In this document: one piece after another, positions 23,141 to 30,818 of the stretch
Layout of the letters: every line of letters begins with the position of its first letter
Position numbering within the stretch: the first letter of the stretch is position 1
DNA from: Amycolatopsis kentuckyensis
GTDB lineage: Bacteria > Actinomycetota > Actinomycetes > Mycobacteriales > Pseudonocardiaceae
Length of the DNA: 38,270 bases
Direction: 5' to 3'
NCBI RefSeq assembly: GCF_002155975.1
Contig: NZ_MUMI01000186.1
Coordinates: 1-38,270 of the forward strand
Position numbers and translations under genes: made by a program
The notes under the pieces: model-generated
What the model was told of the DNA's origin: nothing
Databases searched by the model: none
Seen by the model: only the letters and a program-made list of their open reading frames with translations

Positions 23141-24475
23141 TCAGGCCCCCAGCAGGGCCTGGCCGCAGACGCGGACCACGTTGCCGTTCACCGCGGCCGA
23201 CGCCGGGTTCGCGTACCAGGCGATCGTCTCGGCGACGTCGACCGGCAGGCCGCCCTGGCCGAGGCTGGACAGCCGCCGCCCGGCCTCGCGGATGAACAGC
23301 GGCACCGCGGCCGTCATCTTGGTCTCGATGAACCCGGGCGCGACGGCGTTGATCGTGCCGCCGTACGCCGCCAACTGCGGTGCGCCGACGTTCACCATGC
23401 CGATCACGCCCGCCTTCGACGTCGCGTAGTTCGTCTGGCCGACGTTGCCGGCGATGCCCGCGATCGACGAGACGCCGATGATGCGGCCGTTCTCCCGCAG
23501 CACCTTGTCGGCGAGGAGCTTGTCGTTCACCGCGAGCTGTGCGGAGAGGTTCACCGCGATCACCGAGTCCCACGCGCTCTCGCTCATGTTGCCCAGCGTC
23601 TTGTCGCGCGTGATGCCCGCGTTGTGCACGACGATGTCGACCCCGCCGTGACGCTCCTTCAGGTACTCCGCGAGCTTCGCGGGCGCGCTCGGCGAAGTGA
23701 TGTCGAGCTGCAACGACGACCCGCCGACCTTGTTCGCCACCTTCGACAGGTCGCCGCCCTGGGCCGGGATGTCGAGCGCGACGACGTGCGCGCCGTCGCG
23801 GGCCAGCACCTCGGCGATCGCCGCGCCGATGCCGCGGGACGCGCCGGTGACCAGCGCGACCTTGCCGTCCAGGGGCTTTTCCCAGCTCACGGGCGGGGCA
23901 GCCGTCTTGGCCTCGGTGCCGATCCGGATCACCTGCGCGTCGACGAACGCCGACTTCGCCGAGAGCAGGAAGCGCAGCGTCGAGTCCGTGGCCTCTTCGG
24001 CGCCGTCGGCGACGTACACGAGCTGGGCGGTCGCGCCGCGCTTCAGCTCTTTGCCCACCGAACGGATGAATCCTTCGAGGGCGCGCTGCGCGATCCGCTC
24101 ACGGCCTTCGACCTGCTCCGGCGGCGTGCCCAGCACCACGACCCGGCCGGACGGGCCGACGCTGCGGATCACCGGGTGGAAGAAGTCGTAGACCTCGCGC
24201 AGGCGGGCGGGGTCGGTGACGCCGGTGGCGTCGAAGACCAGCGCCGCGTGCCGGTCGGCGGCCGTGGTGATCACCTCGATGCCGGCGTCGGCCAGCTGGT
24301 CGCGAAGGGTTTTCTCGAGCCGCCCGCCGGGCGCGGCACCGAGAAGTGCGGGACCCTCGAGGGCGGGTTGCCCGGGCTGGTAGCGGCGCAGGGTCGCGGG
24401 GTTCGGCAGGCCGAGCTTCGGCACCACGAACTTCCCCACCGGGGTTTTCGTGAACTGCTGGTACCTGTCAGCCAT
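23141..24475 (-). CDS. fabG4: High-molecular-weight 3-oxoacyl reductase FabG4
   Basis: This 444-residue protein is longer than ordinary FabG (about 250). Residues 1-200 form a flavodoxin-like extra domain, typical of FabG4. The C-terminal reductase domain has 'VALVTGASRGIGAAIAEVLA' (NAD(P) binding; the TGASRGIG glycine motif), then 'HNAGITRD', the catalytic Ser in 'GVSSIAGI' and Tyr-x3-Lys in 'NYATSKAG'. It reduces 3-oxoacyl-CoA or -ACP. The upstream gap to divergent fadA2 holds a 10-base-arm palindrome at 24513-24534. ATG 24475 has GGGAGG upstream. It is cotranscribed with htdX. Confidence 0.93.
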   Translation of the reverse strand: MADRYQQFTKTPVGKFVVPKLGLPNPATLRRYQPGQPALEGPALLGAAPGGRLEKTLRDQLADAGIEVITTAADRHAALVFDATGVTDPARLREVYDFFHPVIRSVGPSGRVVVLGTPPEQVEGRERIAQRALEGFIRSVGKELKRGATAQLVYVADGAEEATDSTLRFLLSAKSAFVDAQVIRIGTEAKTAAPPVSWEKPLDGKVALVTGASRGIGAAIAEVLARDGAHVVALDIPAQGGDLSKVANKVGGSSLQLDITSPSAPAKLAEYLKERHGGVDIVVHNAGITRDKTLGNMSESAWDSVIAVNLSAQLAVNDKLLADKVLRENGRIIGVSSIAGIAGNVGQTNYATSKAGVIGMVNVGAPQLAAYGGTINAVAPGFIETKMTAAVPLFIREAGRRLSSLGQGGLPVDVAETIAWYANPASAAVNGNVVRVCGQALLGA

Positions 24476-24512
24476 CGGTTGCCTCCCGTGCAGTCTGCGT
24501 CACGTCGCAGTC

Positions 24513-24534
24513 TAACCTACTCCCGAGTAGGTTA
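24513..24534. promoter_or_regulatory. Perfect operator palindrome between fabG4 and fadA2
   Basis: TAACCTACTC (24513-24522) and GAGTAGGTTA (24525-24534) are perfect inverted arms around two bases. The inner part, CTACT-N4-AGTAG, is shared with 21555-21568 near the TetR gene. The palindrome lies 34-55 bases before fadA2 and 38-59 bases before fabG4, where a repressor would control both directions. Confidence 0.82.
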
Positions 24535-24567
24535 AAGTGTGAGGGACACGACCAGAGAGGTGAAGTC

Positions 24568-25857
24568 ATGCCACCGAAGAAGACGCCAGCAGTACGCAAG
24601 GTCGCGATCATCGGGGGCAACCGGATCCCCTTCGCGCGGTCCAACGGGCCGTACGCGAAGGCGTCGAACCAGGACATGTTCACCGCCGCCCTCGACGGTC
24701 TGGTCAGCCGCTTCTCGCTGCAGGGCGAGGTGATCGGCGAGGTCGCCGCCGGCGCCGTGCTCAAGCACTCGAAGGACTTCAACCTGGCCCGCGAGAGCGT
24801 GCTGGGCAGCAAGCTCTCGCCCGCGACACCCGCGTCGGACGTCCAGATGGCGTGCGGCACCGGCCTGCAGGCGATCGTCAACGTCGCCAACAAGATCGCC
24901 CTCGGCCAGCTCGACTCGGCCATCGCGGGCGGCGTCGACACCACCAGCGACGCGCCGCTCGCCGTCAACGAGGACCTGCGCCAGATCCTCATCCAGCTCA
25001 ACGCGGCCAAGACGCTCGGCGACCGGCTCAAGCTCGTCGCGAAGATCCGGCCGGGTCACATCGTCCCGGCGATCCCGCGCAACGAGGAGCCGCGCACCGG
25101 GCTGTCGATGGGCGAGCACGCCGCGCTGACGGCCAAGGTCTGGGAGATCACCCGCGAGGCGCAGGACGAACTGGCCGCGAGCAGCCACCAGAAGCTCGCC
25201 GCCGCCTACGACCGCGGGTTCTTCGACGACCTCGTGACGCCGTTCCTCAAGCTCGCGCGCGACCAGAACCTGCGACCGGACTCGACGGCGGAGAAGCTCG
25301 CCAAGCTCAAGCCGGCCTTCGGCGGCCCCGAGGGCACCATGACGGCGGGCAACTCGACGCCGCTGACCGACGGCGCGTCGACCGTCCTGCTCGCCACCGA
25401 CGAGTGGGCGAAGGCGCACAAGCTGCCGGTGCTGGCCTACCTGACGTTCTCGCAGACCGCGGCCGTGGATTACGTCCACGGGGACGAGGGCTTGCTGATG
25501 GCACCCGCCTACGCCGTGCCGCGGATGCTCGCGCGCGCCGGGCTTTCCCTGCAGGACTTCGACTTCTACGAGATCCACGAGGCGTTCGCGTCGCAGGTGC
25601 TGGCCACGCTGAAGGCGTGGGAGGACCCGGCGTTCGCCAAGGAGAAGCTGGACCTGGACGAGCCGCTCGGCGCGATCGACCGGGCGAAGCTGAACGTCAA
25701 CGGCTCGTCGCTGGCGGCCGGGCACCCGTTCGCCGCGACCGGCGGCCGGATCGTCGCGACGCTGGCGAAGCTGCTGCACGAGAAGGGGTCCGGCCGCGGC
25801 CTGATCTCGATCTGCGCGGCCGGCGGCCAGGGCGTCACCGCGATCCTGGAGAAGTAG
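24568..25857 (+). CDS. fadA2: Acetyl-CoA acetyltransferase (thiolase) FadA2
   Basis: The 429-residue thiolase has the three catalytic sites: Cys96 in 'VQMACGTGLQ', His386 in 'LAAGHPFAATGG', and Cys416 in 'ISICAAGGQG'; His337 in 'EIHEAFASQ' is the usual oxyanion-site His. It cleaves 3-oxoacyl-CoA in beta-oxidation or joins two acetyl-CoA units. It matches FadA2 (Rv0243) in length and position, divergent from fabG4 across a shared palindrome, hence probably under the same TetR control. A strong hairpin follows the stop within three bases. Confidence 0.93.
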   Translation: MPPKKTPAVRKVAIIGGNRIPFARSNGPYAKASNQDMFTAALDGLVSRFSLQGEVIGEVAAGAVLKHSKDFNLARESVLGSKLSPATPASDVQMACGTGLQAIVNVANKIALGQLDSAIAGGVDTTSDAPLAVNEDLRQILIQLNAAKTLGDRLKLVAKIRPGHIVPAIPRNEEPRTGLSMGEHAALTAKVWEITREAQDELAASSHQKLAAAYDRGFFDDLVTPFLKLARDQNLRPDSTAEKLAKLKPAFGGPEGTMTAGNSTPLTDGASTVLLATDEWAKAHKLPVLAYLTFSQTAAVDYVHGDEGLLMAPAYAVPRMLARAGLSLQDFDFYEIHEAFASQVLATLKAWEDPAFAKEKLDLDEPLGAIDRAKLNVNGSSLAAGHPFAATGGRIVATLAKLLHEKGSGRGLISICAAGGQGVTAILEK

Positions 25858-25859
25858 CT

Positions 25860-25912
25860 TTCACAGGGAAAGTGCCGCCCTCGGGATCCCGGGGCGGCAC
25901 TTTCCCTGTGAA
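25860..25912. terminator. Very strong bidirectional hairpin, 21-bp perfect stem
   Basis: Arms 25860-25880 and 25892-25912 are perfectly complementary (21 bp), beginning TTCACAGGGAAAG. The 11-base loop contains the palindrome CGGGATCCCG, so the structure can extend or form a cruciform. It separates convergent fadA2 and the DoxX gene, starting three bases after the fadA2 stop and ending nine bases before the DoxX stop. Confidence 0.85.
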
Positions 25913-25920
25913 GGTGGCGG

Positions 25921-26466
25921 TTAGTTGGGGAGGGCCTTCTGGGCGCGCTTCGCGAGCTTGTTCGCGCGCTTCTGGCCCCTGCGGCTCAGCCGCTCGGCGC
26001 TGTGCCCGACGTCCTTCGCGGCACGACGGGCCCGCCAAGCCGCCGACGGCTTCCCGTGCGTGTCGGCGACCGCGAGCAGCAGGCCGCCGGCCAGGCTCGC
26101 GTTCTTGAAGAACTGGATCTGCTGCTGCTGGCGCTCGCCCGGGTCCTTGATGGTCCAGAAGCTGTGCGTCGAGAGCGTCGTGGGCACCAGGCTGCCGAGG
26201 AGCAGCCCCGCCGCGAGCCGCGGCGCCTTCCCGGACGCGAGCGCGAGACCGGCGCCGACCTTCACCGCGGCGTCGATCCGGACGAGCGTCATCGGATCGC
26301 GCGGGACCTGCTCCGGGATCTTGTCGCCGAACTTCTCGAAAGCGTTGTTGAGGAACGGTTCCGCCGCCTTGGCGTGGCCCTCGGCCTGCCTCAGCGCATT
26401 GATCCCGCCTGTCACGAAGATCGTGGCGAGCAGGGGACGTGCCACTCGACGGAGTATCACGGTCAT
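25921..26466 (-). CDS. DoxX family membrane protein
   Basis: The 181-residue protein has three to four predicted membrane helices and the DoxX pattern: 'LLATIFVTGGINALRQAEGH' at the start, 'LVRIDAAVKVGAGLALASGK' in the middle and 'FFKNASLAGGLLLAVADTHG' near the end. The last 45 residues are Arg/Lys-rich and cytoplasmic. DoxX relatives form membrane oxidoreductase-type complexes or handle redox stress in mycobacteria; the role here is not known. It is a single gene, convergent with fadA2. Confidence 0.88.
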   Translation of the reverse strand: MTVILRRVARPLLATIFVTGGINALRQAEGHAKAAEPFLNNAFEKFGDKIPEQVPRDPMTLVRIDAAVKVGAGLALASGKAPRLAAGLLLGSLVPTTLSTHSFWTIKDPGERQQQQIQFFKNASLAGGLLLAVADTHGKPSAAWRARRAAKDVGHSAERLSRRGQKRANKLAKRAQKALPN

Positions 26467-26567
26467 AGCCTTCCTCGTACGGGCCGCTGCCTGGTCGAAC
26501 CTACTCCGTGGATGCCCGCTCGGCCCGCGCTCGAATCCTCATCGGGCTTTCTGAGGCTTTATAGTCC

Positions 26568-26628
26568 TAACGCTAGAAAGCGTTATAAGGCTTTAGCGGT
26601 TGACCTTGACGCTGCGTCAACTTCTATC
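26568..26628 (+). promoter_or_regulatory. MerR-type promoter with palindrome, probably leaderless
   Basis: TAACGCT-AGAA-AGCGTTA is an inverted repeat at 26568-26585. TTGACC (26600-26605) and TCTATC (26623-26628) can serve as -35 and -10 with 17 bases between, and that spacer holds the perfect palindrome TTGACGC-T-GCGTCAA (26606-26620), as expected for a MerR-family operator. ATG 26638 is nine bases past the -10 and has no ribosome site, so a leaderless or nearly leaderless mRNA is likely. Confidence 0.6.
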
Positions 26629-26637
26629 GTCGACGTC

Positions 26638-27372
26638 ATGGAGTGGTCGATCCAGGACATCGCCCGCTCGGCCGGGACGACGAGCCGGACGCTGCGCCAC
26701 TACGGCGCGGTCGGCCTGCTGGAGCCCAGCCGGATCGGCGGCAACGGCTACCGCTACTACGACGAGCAGGCGCTCGTCCGGCTGCAGCGGATCCTGCTGC
26801 TGCGCGAGCTCGGTCTCGGGCTGCCGGCGATCGCCGAGGTGCTCGACGGGCAGCGCGACAGCGCGGCGGCGCTCGAAACCCACCTGGAGCTGCTCGAAGA
26901 CGAGCGGCGGCGGATCGGACGGCAGATCGAGTCGGTCCGCACGACCCTCCGGAAACTGAAGGGAGGTGAACGACTGATGGCGGAAGAAGTGTTCGACGGC
27001 TTCGACCACACTCGCCACCAGGAGGAGGTCACGCGTCGCTGGGGCGCTGACGCGTACCGGCACGGTGACCAGTGGTGGAGCTCGTTGTCGGCCTCGGAGA
27101 AGGAGGCCCACCAGCAGGAACAGCGGGACATCGCGGCGGCGTTCGGCGCGGCGTGCGCGGCGGGTTCGGCGCCGGGTTCCGAGGAGGCCCAGGCGATCAC
27201 GCGGCGGCTGCACGAGTGGCTGCGGCCGGCGGTCTCGTCGGTGTCCGCGGGGTACTTCGCGGGGCTCGGTCAGTTGTACGTGGACGACCCGCGGTACGGC
27301 GTCGAAGGCGCGACGGCCGAGTTCGTCCGGGATGCGATGAAGATCTACGCGGAGCGGAACCTGACCGGCTAG
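26638..27372 (+). CDS. TipA-like MerR family regulator without the thiopeptide Cys
   Basis: The 244-residue protein combines a MerR DNA-binding domain (residues 1-70: 'SIQDIARSAGTTSRTLRHYG' and 'GYRYYDEQALVRLQRI'), a coiled-coil (75-110) and a C-terminal TipAS domain (about 120-244), with 'VTRRWGADAYRHGD' and 'GQLYVDDPRYG'. TipAS binds thiopeptide antibiotics through Cys214 in 'CLGEMYVSD'. The aligned segment here reads 'GLGQLYVDD', so the reactive Cys is Gly, and the only Cys in the protein lies elsewhere ('GAACAAG'). It therefore probably binds other ligands without a covalent bond. Autoregulation is suggested by the palindromic promoter spacer. Confidence 0.9.
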   Translation: MEWSIQDIARSAGTTSRTLRHYGAVGLLEPSRIGGNGYRYYDEQALVRLQRILLLRELGLGLPAIAEVLDGQRDSAAALETHLELLEDERRRIGRQIESVRTTLRKLKGGERLMAEEVFDGFDHTRHQEEVTRRWGADAYRHGDQWWSSLSASEKEAHQQEQRDIAAAFGAACAAGSAPGSEEAQAITRRLHEWLRPAVSSVSAGYFAGLGQLYVDDPRYGVEGATAEFVRDAMKIYAERNLTG

Positions 27373-27400
27373 TGGCGCGTCGTAAGGGGCGCACTGGGGG

Positions 27401-27436
27401 TAGAGACGAGCAGGGCTGCAGACCTGTTCGTCTCTA
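27401..27436. terminator. Bidirectional terminator hairpin containing a stop codon
   Basis: TAGAGACGAGCAGG (27401-27414) pairs with CCTGTTCGTCTCTA (27423-27436), 14 bp with one G-U pair, loop of 8 bases. It lies between the convergent TipA-like and S1-like genes. The minus-strand stop codon (27434-27436) is at the base of the stem. Confidence 0.78.
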
Positions 27437-27940
27437 TGTACTCGGCCGCAGCAGAGTGCGCCGGGTCGTGTCGAGGTGGCCGATCACCTCGTAAGTGGCG
27501 AGGGTGCCGACTTCGGGCAGCTCACCGTCACTTTCGAGCACCGCGAAGCCTCCCTCGTACCGGACGATGTACGAGCCGTCCGAGATGAAGGCGTTGGTCA
27601 CCTCCGCCGCGAGGACCGCGCCCACCGGGTAGCGCGCCTTGCGCGCTCGCCACTCGTCTTCCGGCACCCCGTTGCCGAACGGCCCGGCCCGGAACACCGG
27701 GTCGAGCGGCCACAGGCGGATCTGTCCGGGCCGGCGGTCGAGCACCTCGAACGTCGTCGTCGTGCCGACCCGCGGCCACGCCTCCACCTCCCGAGGCAGG
27801 TTCAGCACATCGACGAAGCCCTCGCCCGGCGCGCCGCCCAAGTCCAGGAAGATCCCGATGGCGCCGGGGCGGGGGATCAGCGAGACCGTGCCGGTCACCA
27901 CCGCGCCGATCTCGAACCGGCGCCAGTCGTTTTCGGTCAC
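27434..27940 (-). CDS. S1-like OB-fold protein
   Basis: The 168-residue protein opens with an S1-like RNA-binding segment: 'FEIGAVVTGTVSLIPRPGAI', then 'GIFLDLGGAPGEGFVDVLNL' (residues about 10-55), the usual beta-barrel pattern. The second half, with 'YPVGAVLAAEVTNAFISDGS' and 'VGTLATYEVIGHLDTTRRTL', may be a second, diverged barrel. Such small S1-like proteins are common in actinobacteria, without a known role; RNA or nucleic acid binding is likely. It diverges from the AAA ATPase gene with 124 bases between. Confidence 0.75.
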   Translation of the reverse strand: MTENDWRRFEIGAVVTGTVSLIPRPGAIGIFLDLGGAPGEGFVDVLNLPREVEAWPRVGTTTTFEVLDRRPGQIRLWPLDPVFRAGPFGNGVPEDEWRARKARYPVGAVLAAEVTNAFISDGSYIVRYEGGFAVLESDGELPEVGTLATYEVIGHLDTTRRTLLRPST

Positions 27941-28064
27941 CGCGCCACGATGTCACGCCGGTGCCCGGTGATCGTTGGGCCGACCGGTCGAACCTCGGCG
28001 ACACGCGCTAGCCGTCTATGGCGGAATATCGGGCTCACGCTAGAAACGCCGATAGCTTGGCAGA

Positions 28065-29255
28065 GTGGACCCCATCCGCAACCCCTTCGCGCCGGGCGCC
28101 GGGCAGCGGCCGCCCGAGCTGGCCGGGCGCGAGCGTGAGCTCAAGGCGTTCGAAGTCGTGCTGGAGCGGGTTGCGCGGGGGAGACCCGAACGCAGTCTCG
28201 TCCTCACCGGGCTGCGGGGCGTCGGCAAGACCGTGCTGCTCGGGGAGCTGCGGGCGATGGCCGTGCGGCACAAGTGGGGGGCCGGGAAGATCGAGGCGCG
28301 GCCGGACGCCGAGCTGCGGCGGCCTTTGTCGGCCGCGCTGCACCGGGCCATCCGGGACCTCGCCGTGCGGCACCGGGCGCCCGATCGGGTCGAAGAGGTG
28401 CTCGGCGTGCTCAAGGCGTTCGCGCTGCGGGCCAACAAGCCCGACGCCAAGCTGCGCGACCGGTGGCAACCGGGCATCGACGTGCCCGCCGCGCAGGGGC
28501 GCGCCGACTCCGGGGACATCGAGATCGACCTCGTCGAGCTGTTCACCGACGTCGCCGAACTGGCCGCGGACGTCGGGACCGGCGTCGCGCTGCTCATCGA
28601 CGAGATCCAGGACCTGCAGCCCGACGACGTCTCGGCGTTGTGCGCGGCCTGTCACGAACTCTCGCAGTCCGGCGCCCCGCTCGTCGTCGTCGGGGCCGGG
28701 CTGCCGCACGTGCCCGCCGTTCTTTCCGCGTCGAAGTCCTACTCCGAGCGGCTCTTCCGGTACGCGCGCATCGACCGGCTCAGCCGCGAGGACGCCGACT
28801 TCGCCGTGATGGCGCCGATCGAGCGGGAGGACGCCGGCATCGAGCCGGAGGCCCTCGACGCGCTCTTCGACGCGTCCGGCGGCTACCCCTACTTCATCCA
28901 GGCCTACGGCAAGGCGGCCTGGGACGCGGCGCCGTCCGACCCGATCACCGTCAAGGATGTCCAGGTCGCGGCGCCCGAGGCGGAGTCCGAACTGGCGGTC
29001 GGCTTCTTCGGGTCGCGCTACGAGCGCGCGACGCCGGCCGAGCGGGAGTACCTGCAGGCGATGGCCTCGCTGACCCAGGGGCGCGACGAGCCCGCCGGCA
29101 CCGCCGACGTCGCCGTGTTCCTCGGGCGGAAGCCGTCGTCGCTGTCGCCGGCCCGGGACAGCCTGATGAAGAAGGGCCTCGTGTACTCCGCCGAGCGGGG
29201 GCAGATCGCCTTCACCGTCCCGCACTTCGGCCACTACCTGCTCGGACGCGACTGA
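28065..29255 (+). CDS. AAA-type ATPase (Orc1/Cdc6-like ATP-binding protein)
   Basis: This 396-residue P-loop ATPase starts at GTG 28065. It has Walker A 'LTGLRGVGKTVLLGEL' (near residue 45), Walker B 'GVALLIDEIQDLQPDD' (near 180), a sensor region 'LVVVGAGLPHVPA', and 'GGYPYFIQAYGKAAWDA' typical of the STAND/AAA_16-like group. The C-terminal 90 residues form a winged-helix domain ('GRKPSSLSPARDSLMKKGLV'). Such proteins couple ATP binding to DNA or protein interactions; no specific role is known. It is a single gene. No clear ribosome site is seen, so it may be leaderless. Confidence 0.85.
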   Translation: MDPIRNPFAPGAGQRPPELAGRERELKAFEVVLERVARGRPERSLVLTGLRGVGKTVLLGELRAMAVRHKWGAGKIEARPDAELRRPLSAALHRAIRDLAVRHRAPDRVEEVLGVLKAFALRANKPDAKLRDRWQPGIDVPAAQGRADSGDIEIDLVELFTDVAELAADVGTGVALLIDEIQDLQPDDVSALCAACHELSQSGAPLVVVGAGLPHVPAVLSASKSYSERLFRYARIDRLSREDADFAVMAPIEREDAGIEPEALDALFDASGGYPYFIQAYGKAAWDAAPSDPITVKDVQVAAPEAESELAVGFFGSRYERATPAEREYLQAMASLTQGRDEPAGTADVAVFLGRKPSSLSPARDSLMKKGLVYSAERGQIAFTVPHFGHYLLGRD

Positions 29256-29515
29256 CCTGGGCTTTTCCGGCTGTCTCGCGGTCTATGAGCATCACTAAGG
29301 CTTTATTGTCTTTTCTCTAGATAGAGCTAGAGAGCAGTAGGGGGTTGCTTCGCCGTGACCGCCGCCACCCTTAATCTGTCCGGCCCATACCCAAGTTTGC
29401 CGATGGTTCATCGGCTAGTGCGCCACATCACCGGATATTCATTGGCATCCTTGTGAAAAAAGGCGCATACTAGACCTACAAGCCACCAAGACCCTCGAAG
29501 GGGATGCAGAAACCG
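29256..29515. promoter_or_regulatory. 260-base intergenic region with AT-rich repeats and a promoter
   Basis: No gene seen. An AT-rich patch with CTCTAG and CTAGAG inverted arms lies at about 29310-29335, and GCCGATG-GTT-CATCGGC is an inverted repeat at 29399-29415. TTGGCA (29442-29447) and CATACT (29466-29471), 18 bases apart, are the likeliest promoter for the small gene at 29516, whose leader carries AAGGGGAT as ribosome site. AAGGCTTTA (near 29297) also occurs upstream of the TipA-like gene. Confidence 0.5.
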
Positions 29516-29665
29516 ATGAACAACATCGCCGCCAAGCTCCGTGCCCGTCGCGCCGAGGTTCGCACTCGCCGGGCGCTGAACCGGGCGATCGACACCGCCG
29601 CCACCGCGACGGTCCGTCAGGAACTCATCGCGATCGCGCAGGCTCGCTCGGGCTACATGCGCTGA
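29516..29665 (+). CDS. 49-residue basic small protein
   Basis: ATG 29516 is followed by 49 codons and TGA. The peptide, starting 'MNNIAAKLRARRAEVRTRR' and continuing 'ALNRAIDTAATATVRQELIA', is alpha-helical and strongly basic in the first half. A ribosome site (AAGGGGAT) lies at proper distance and a promoter-like pair sits 45-75 bases upstream; a terminator hairpin follows at 29760. Short basic peptides of this kind are common in Pseudonocardiaceae as I recall, with no known function. Amphipathic helix and Arg content suggest nucleic-acid or membrane binding, but this is a guess. Confidence 0.65.
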   Translation: MNNIAAKLRARRAEVRTRRALNRAIDTAATATVRQELIAIAQARSGYMR

Positions 29666-29759
29666 TCTCTCACCCCGTGGCGGTCGCCCATTCGAGTGAC
29701 CTAGGCCACATCGTGCTCACGGTGTAACGCCGCCCGGAGGGGCGTCGATACCCAGTACG

Positions 29760-29807
29760 ACCCCGTGATGCTGGCGGACCCCCGACCTGGCAGCATCGCG
29801 GGGTTTC
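29760..29807 (+). terminator. Hairpin terminator after the small-protein gene
   Basis: ACCCCGTGATGCT (29760-29772) pairs with AGCATCGCGGGGT (29792-29804), 13 bp with one G-U pair, followed by TTTCCC. The loop is 19 bases. It ends transcription of the 49-residue gene, before the MarR-GNAT promoter. Confidence 0.7.
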
Positions 29808-29855
29808 CCATTTCCCCGAAAGCCCTCTTGCCAAGGGCGCTTTCCGCAGTAATCT

Positions 29856-29880
29856 TTGACTTCGTCAACGAACTTGTTGA
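29856..29880. promoter_or_regulatory. Overlapping palindromes, probable MarR operator
   Basis: TTGAC-TTC-GTCAA (29856-29868) overlaps TCAAC-N6-GTTGA (29865-29880), directly before ATG 29889. A MarR dimer, such as the protein encoded here, could bind and repress its own gene. Confidence 0.65.
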
Positions 29881-29888
29881 GGTGGTCA

Positions 29889-30818
29889 ATGAACGACGCT
29901 CAGCTGGCCGACCGGGTCTCCGCGGTCCGCGCCTTCAACCGGCTCTACACCTCGGTCATCGGCGTGCTCGACGAAGGGCCGGCCGACGCCGAGTACTCGC
30001 TGCCGGAAGCCCGCGTGCTCTTCGAGCTCGCCCACCAGGACCCGATGCCGGTCACTGACCTGCGGAAACGCCTCGACCTCGACGCCGGTTACGCCAGCAG
30101 GCTGCTCGCGCGCCTCGAGTCCCGCGGGCTGATCGTGCGCGAACGGTCCGAGGAGGACGCCCGCCGCCAGCTCGTGCGGCCGACCGCGGCGGGCCGGGAC
30201 GCCTTCGCCGTGCTGAACCGCCGGTCGACCGACCAGATCGGCGGACTGCTGCGCCGCTTCGCCGACGAAGACCAGCAGCGCCTGCTGACCGCGATGCGCA
30301 CGATCGGCGACCTGGTCGGCGACCGCCGCCGCGACCCGGCTCTCGTCCTCCGCCCGCCACGACCGGGTGACCTCGGTTGGGTGGTGGAACGGCACGGCGC
30401 GCTCTACGCCCGCGAGTACGGCTTCGACGCGCGGTTCGAGGCGCTCGTCGCGCGGGCGGTCGCCGGTTTCGCCGACAACCGGGACGACCCGCGGCAGGCC
30501 TTCTGGATCGCGGAGCTCGACGGCGAGCGCGTCGGCAGCATCGGCTGCGCGCGCGGCGAAAACGAGGACATCGCGCAGCTGCGGCTGCTCCTGCTCGAGC
30601 CGTCGGCCCGCGGGCACGGCGTCGGCAAGCGGCTGGTCACCGAGTGCGTCGAGTTCGCCAGGGCGCACGGCTACCGGGCCGTGGAGCTGTGGACGATGTC
30701 CGTGCTGACCGCCGCGCACGCGATCTACCGGGCCAACGGGTTCCAGCTCGTCGAAGAAGAACCGCACGACGGCTTCGGGCCCGCGCTGGTCCAGCAGTTC
30801 TGGCGCCTGGAGTTCTAA
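29889..30818 (+). CDS. MarR regulator fused to GNAT acetyltransferase
   Basis: The 309-residue protein has two domains. Residues 1-145 form a MarR winged helix ('PVTDLRKRLDLDAGYASRLL', 'RGLIVRERSEEDARRQLV'). Residues 155-309 form a GNAT acetyltransferase with the acetyl-CoA loop 'RGHGVGKRLV' and the C-terminal 'ANGFQLVEEE'. Fused MarR-GNAT proteins are found in many bacteria; the acetyl-acceptor is unknown. ATG 29889 has GAGGTGG upstream. Operator-like palindromes are directly in front. The stop overlaps the convergent AhpD-like gene by four bases (CTAA). Confidence 0.9.
   Translation: MNDAQLADRVSAVRAFNRLYTSVIGVLDEGPADAEYSLPEARVLFELAHQDPMPVTDLRKRLDLDAGYASRLLARLESRGLIVRERSEEDARRQLVRPTAAGRDAFAVLNRRSTDQIGGLLRRFADEDQQRLLTAMRTIGDLVGDRRRDPALVLRPPRPGDLGWVVERHGALYAREYGFDARFEALVARAVAGFADNRDDPRQAFWIAELDGERVGSIGCARGENEDIAQLRLLLLEPSARGHGVGKRLVTECVEFARAHGYRAVELWTMSVLTAAHAIYRANGFQLVEEEPHDGFGPALVQQFWRLEF

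Noticed and set aside
29720..29810. Possible tRNA or riboswitch near the hairpin at 29760-29807
   Set aside because: No cloverleaf with anticodon and T-arm can be drawn; the structure is better explained as a terminator.
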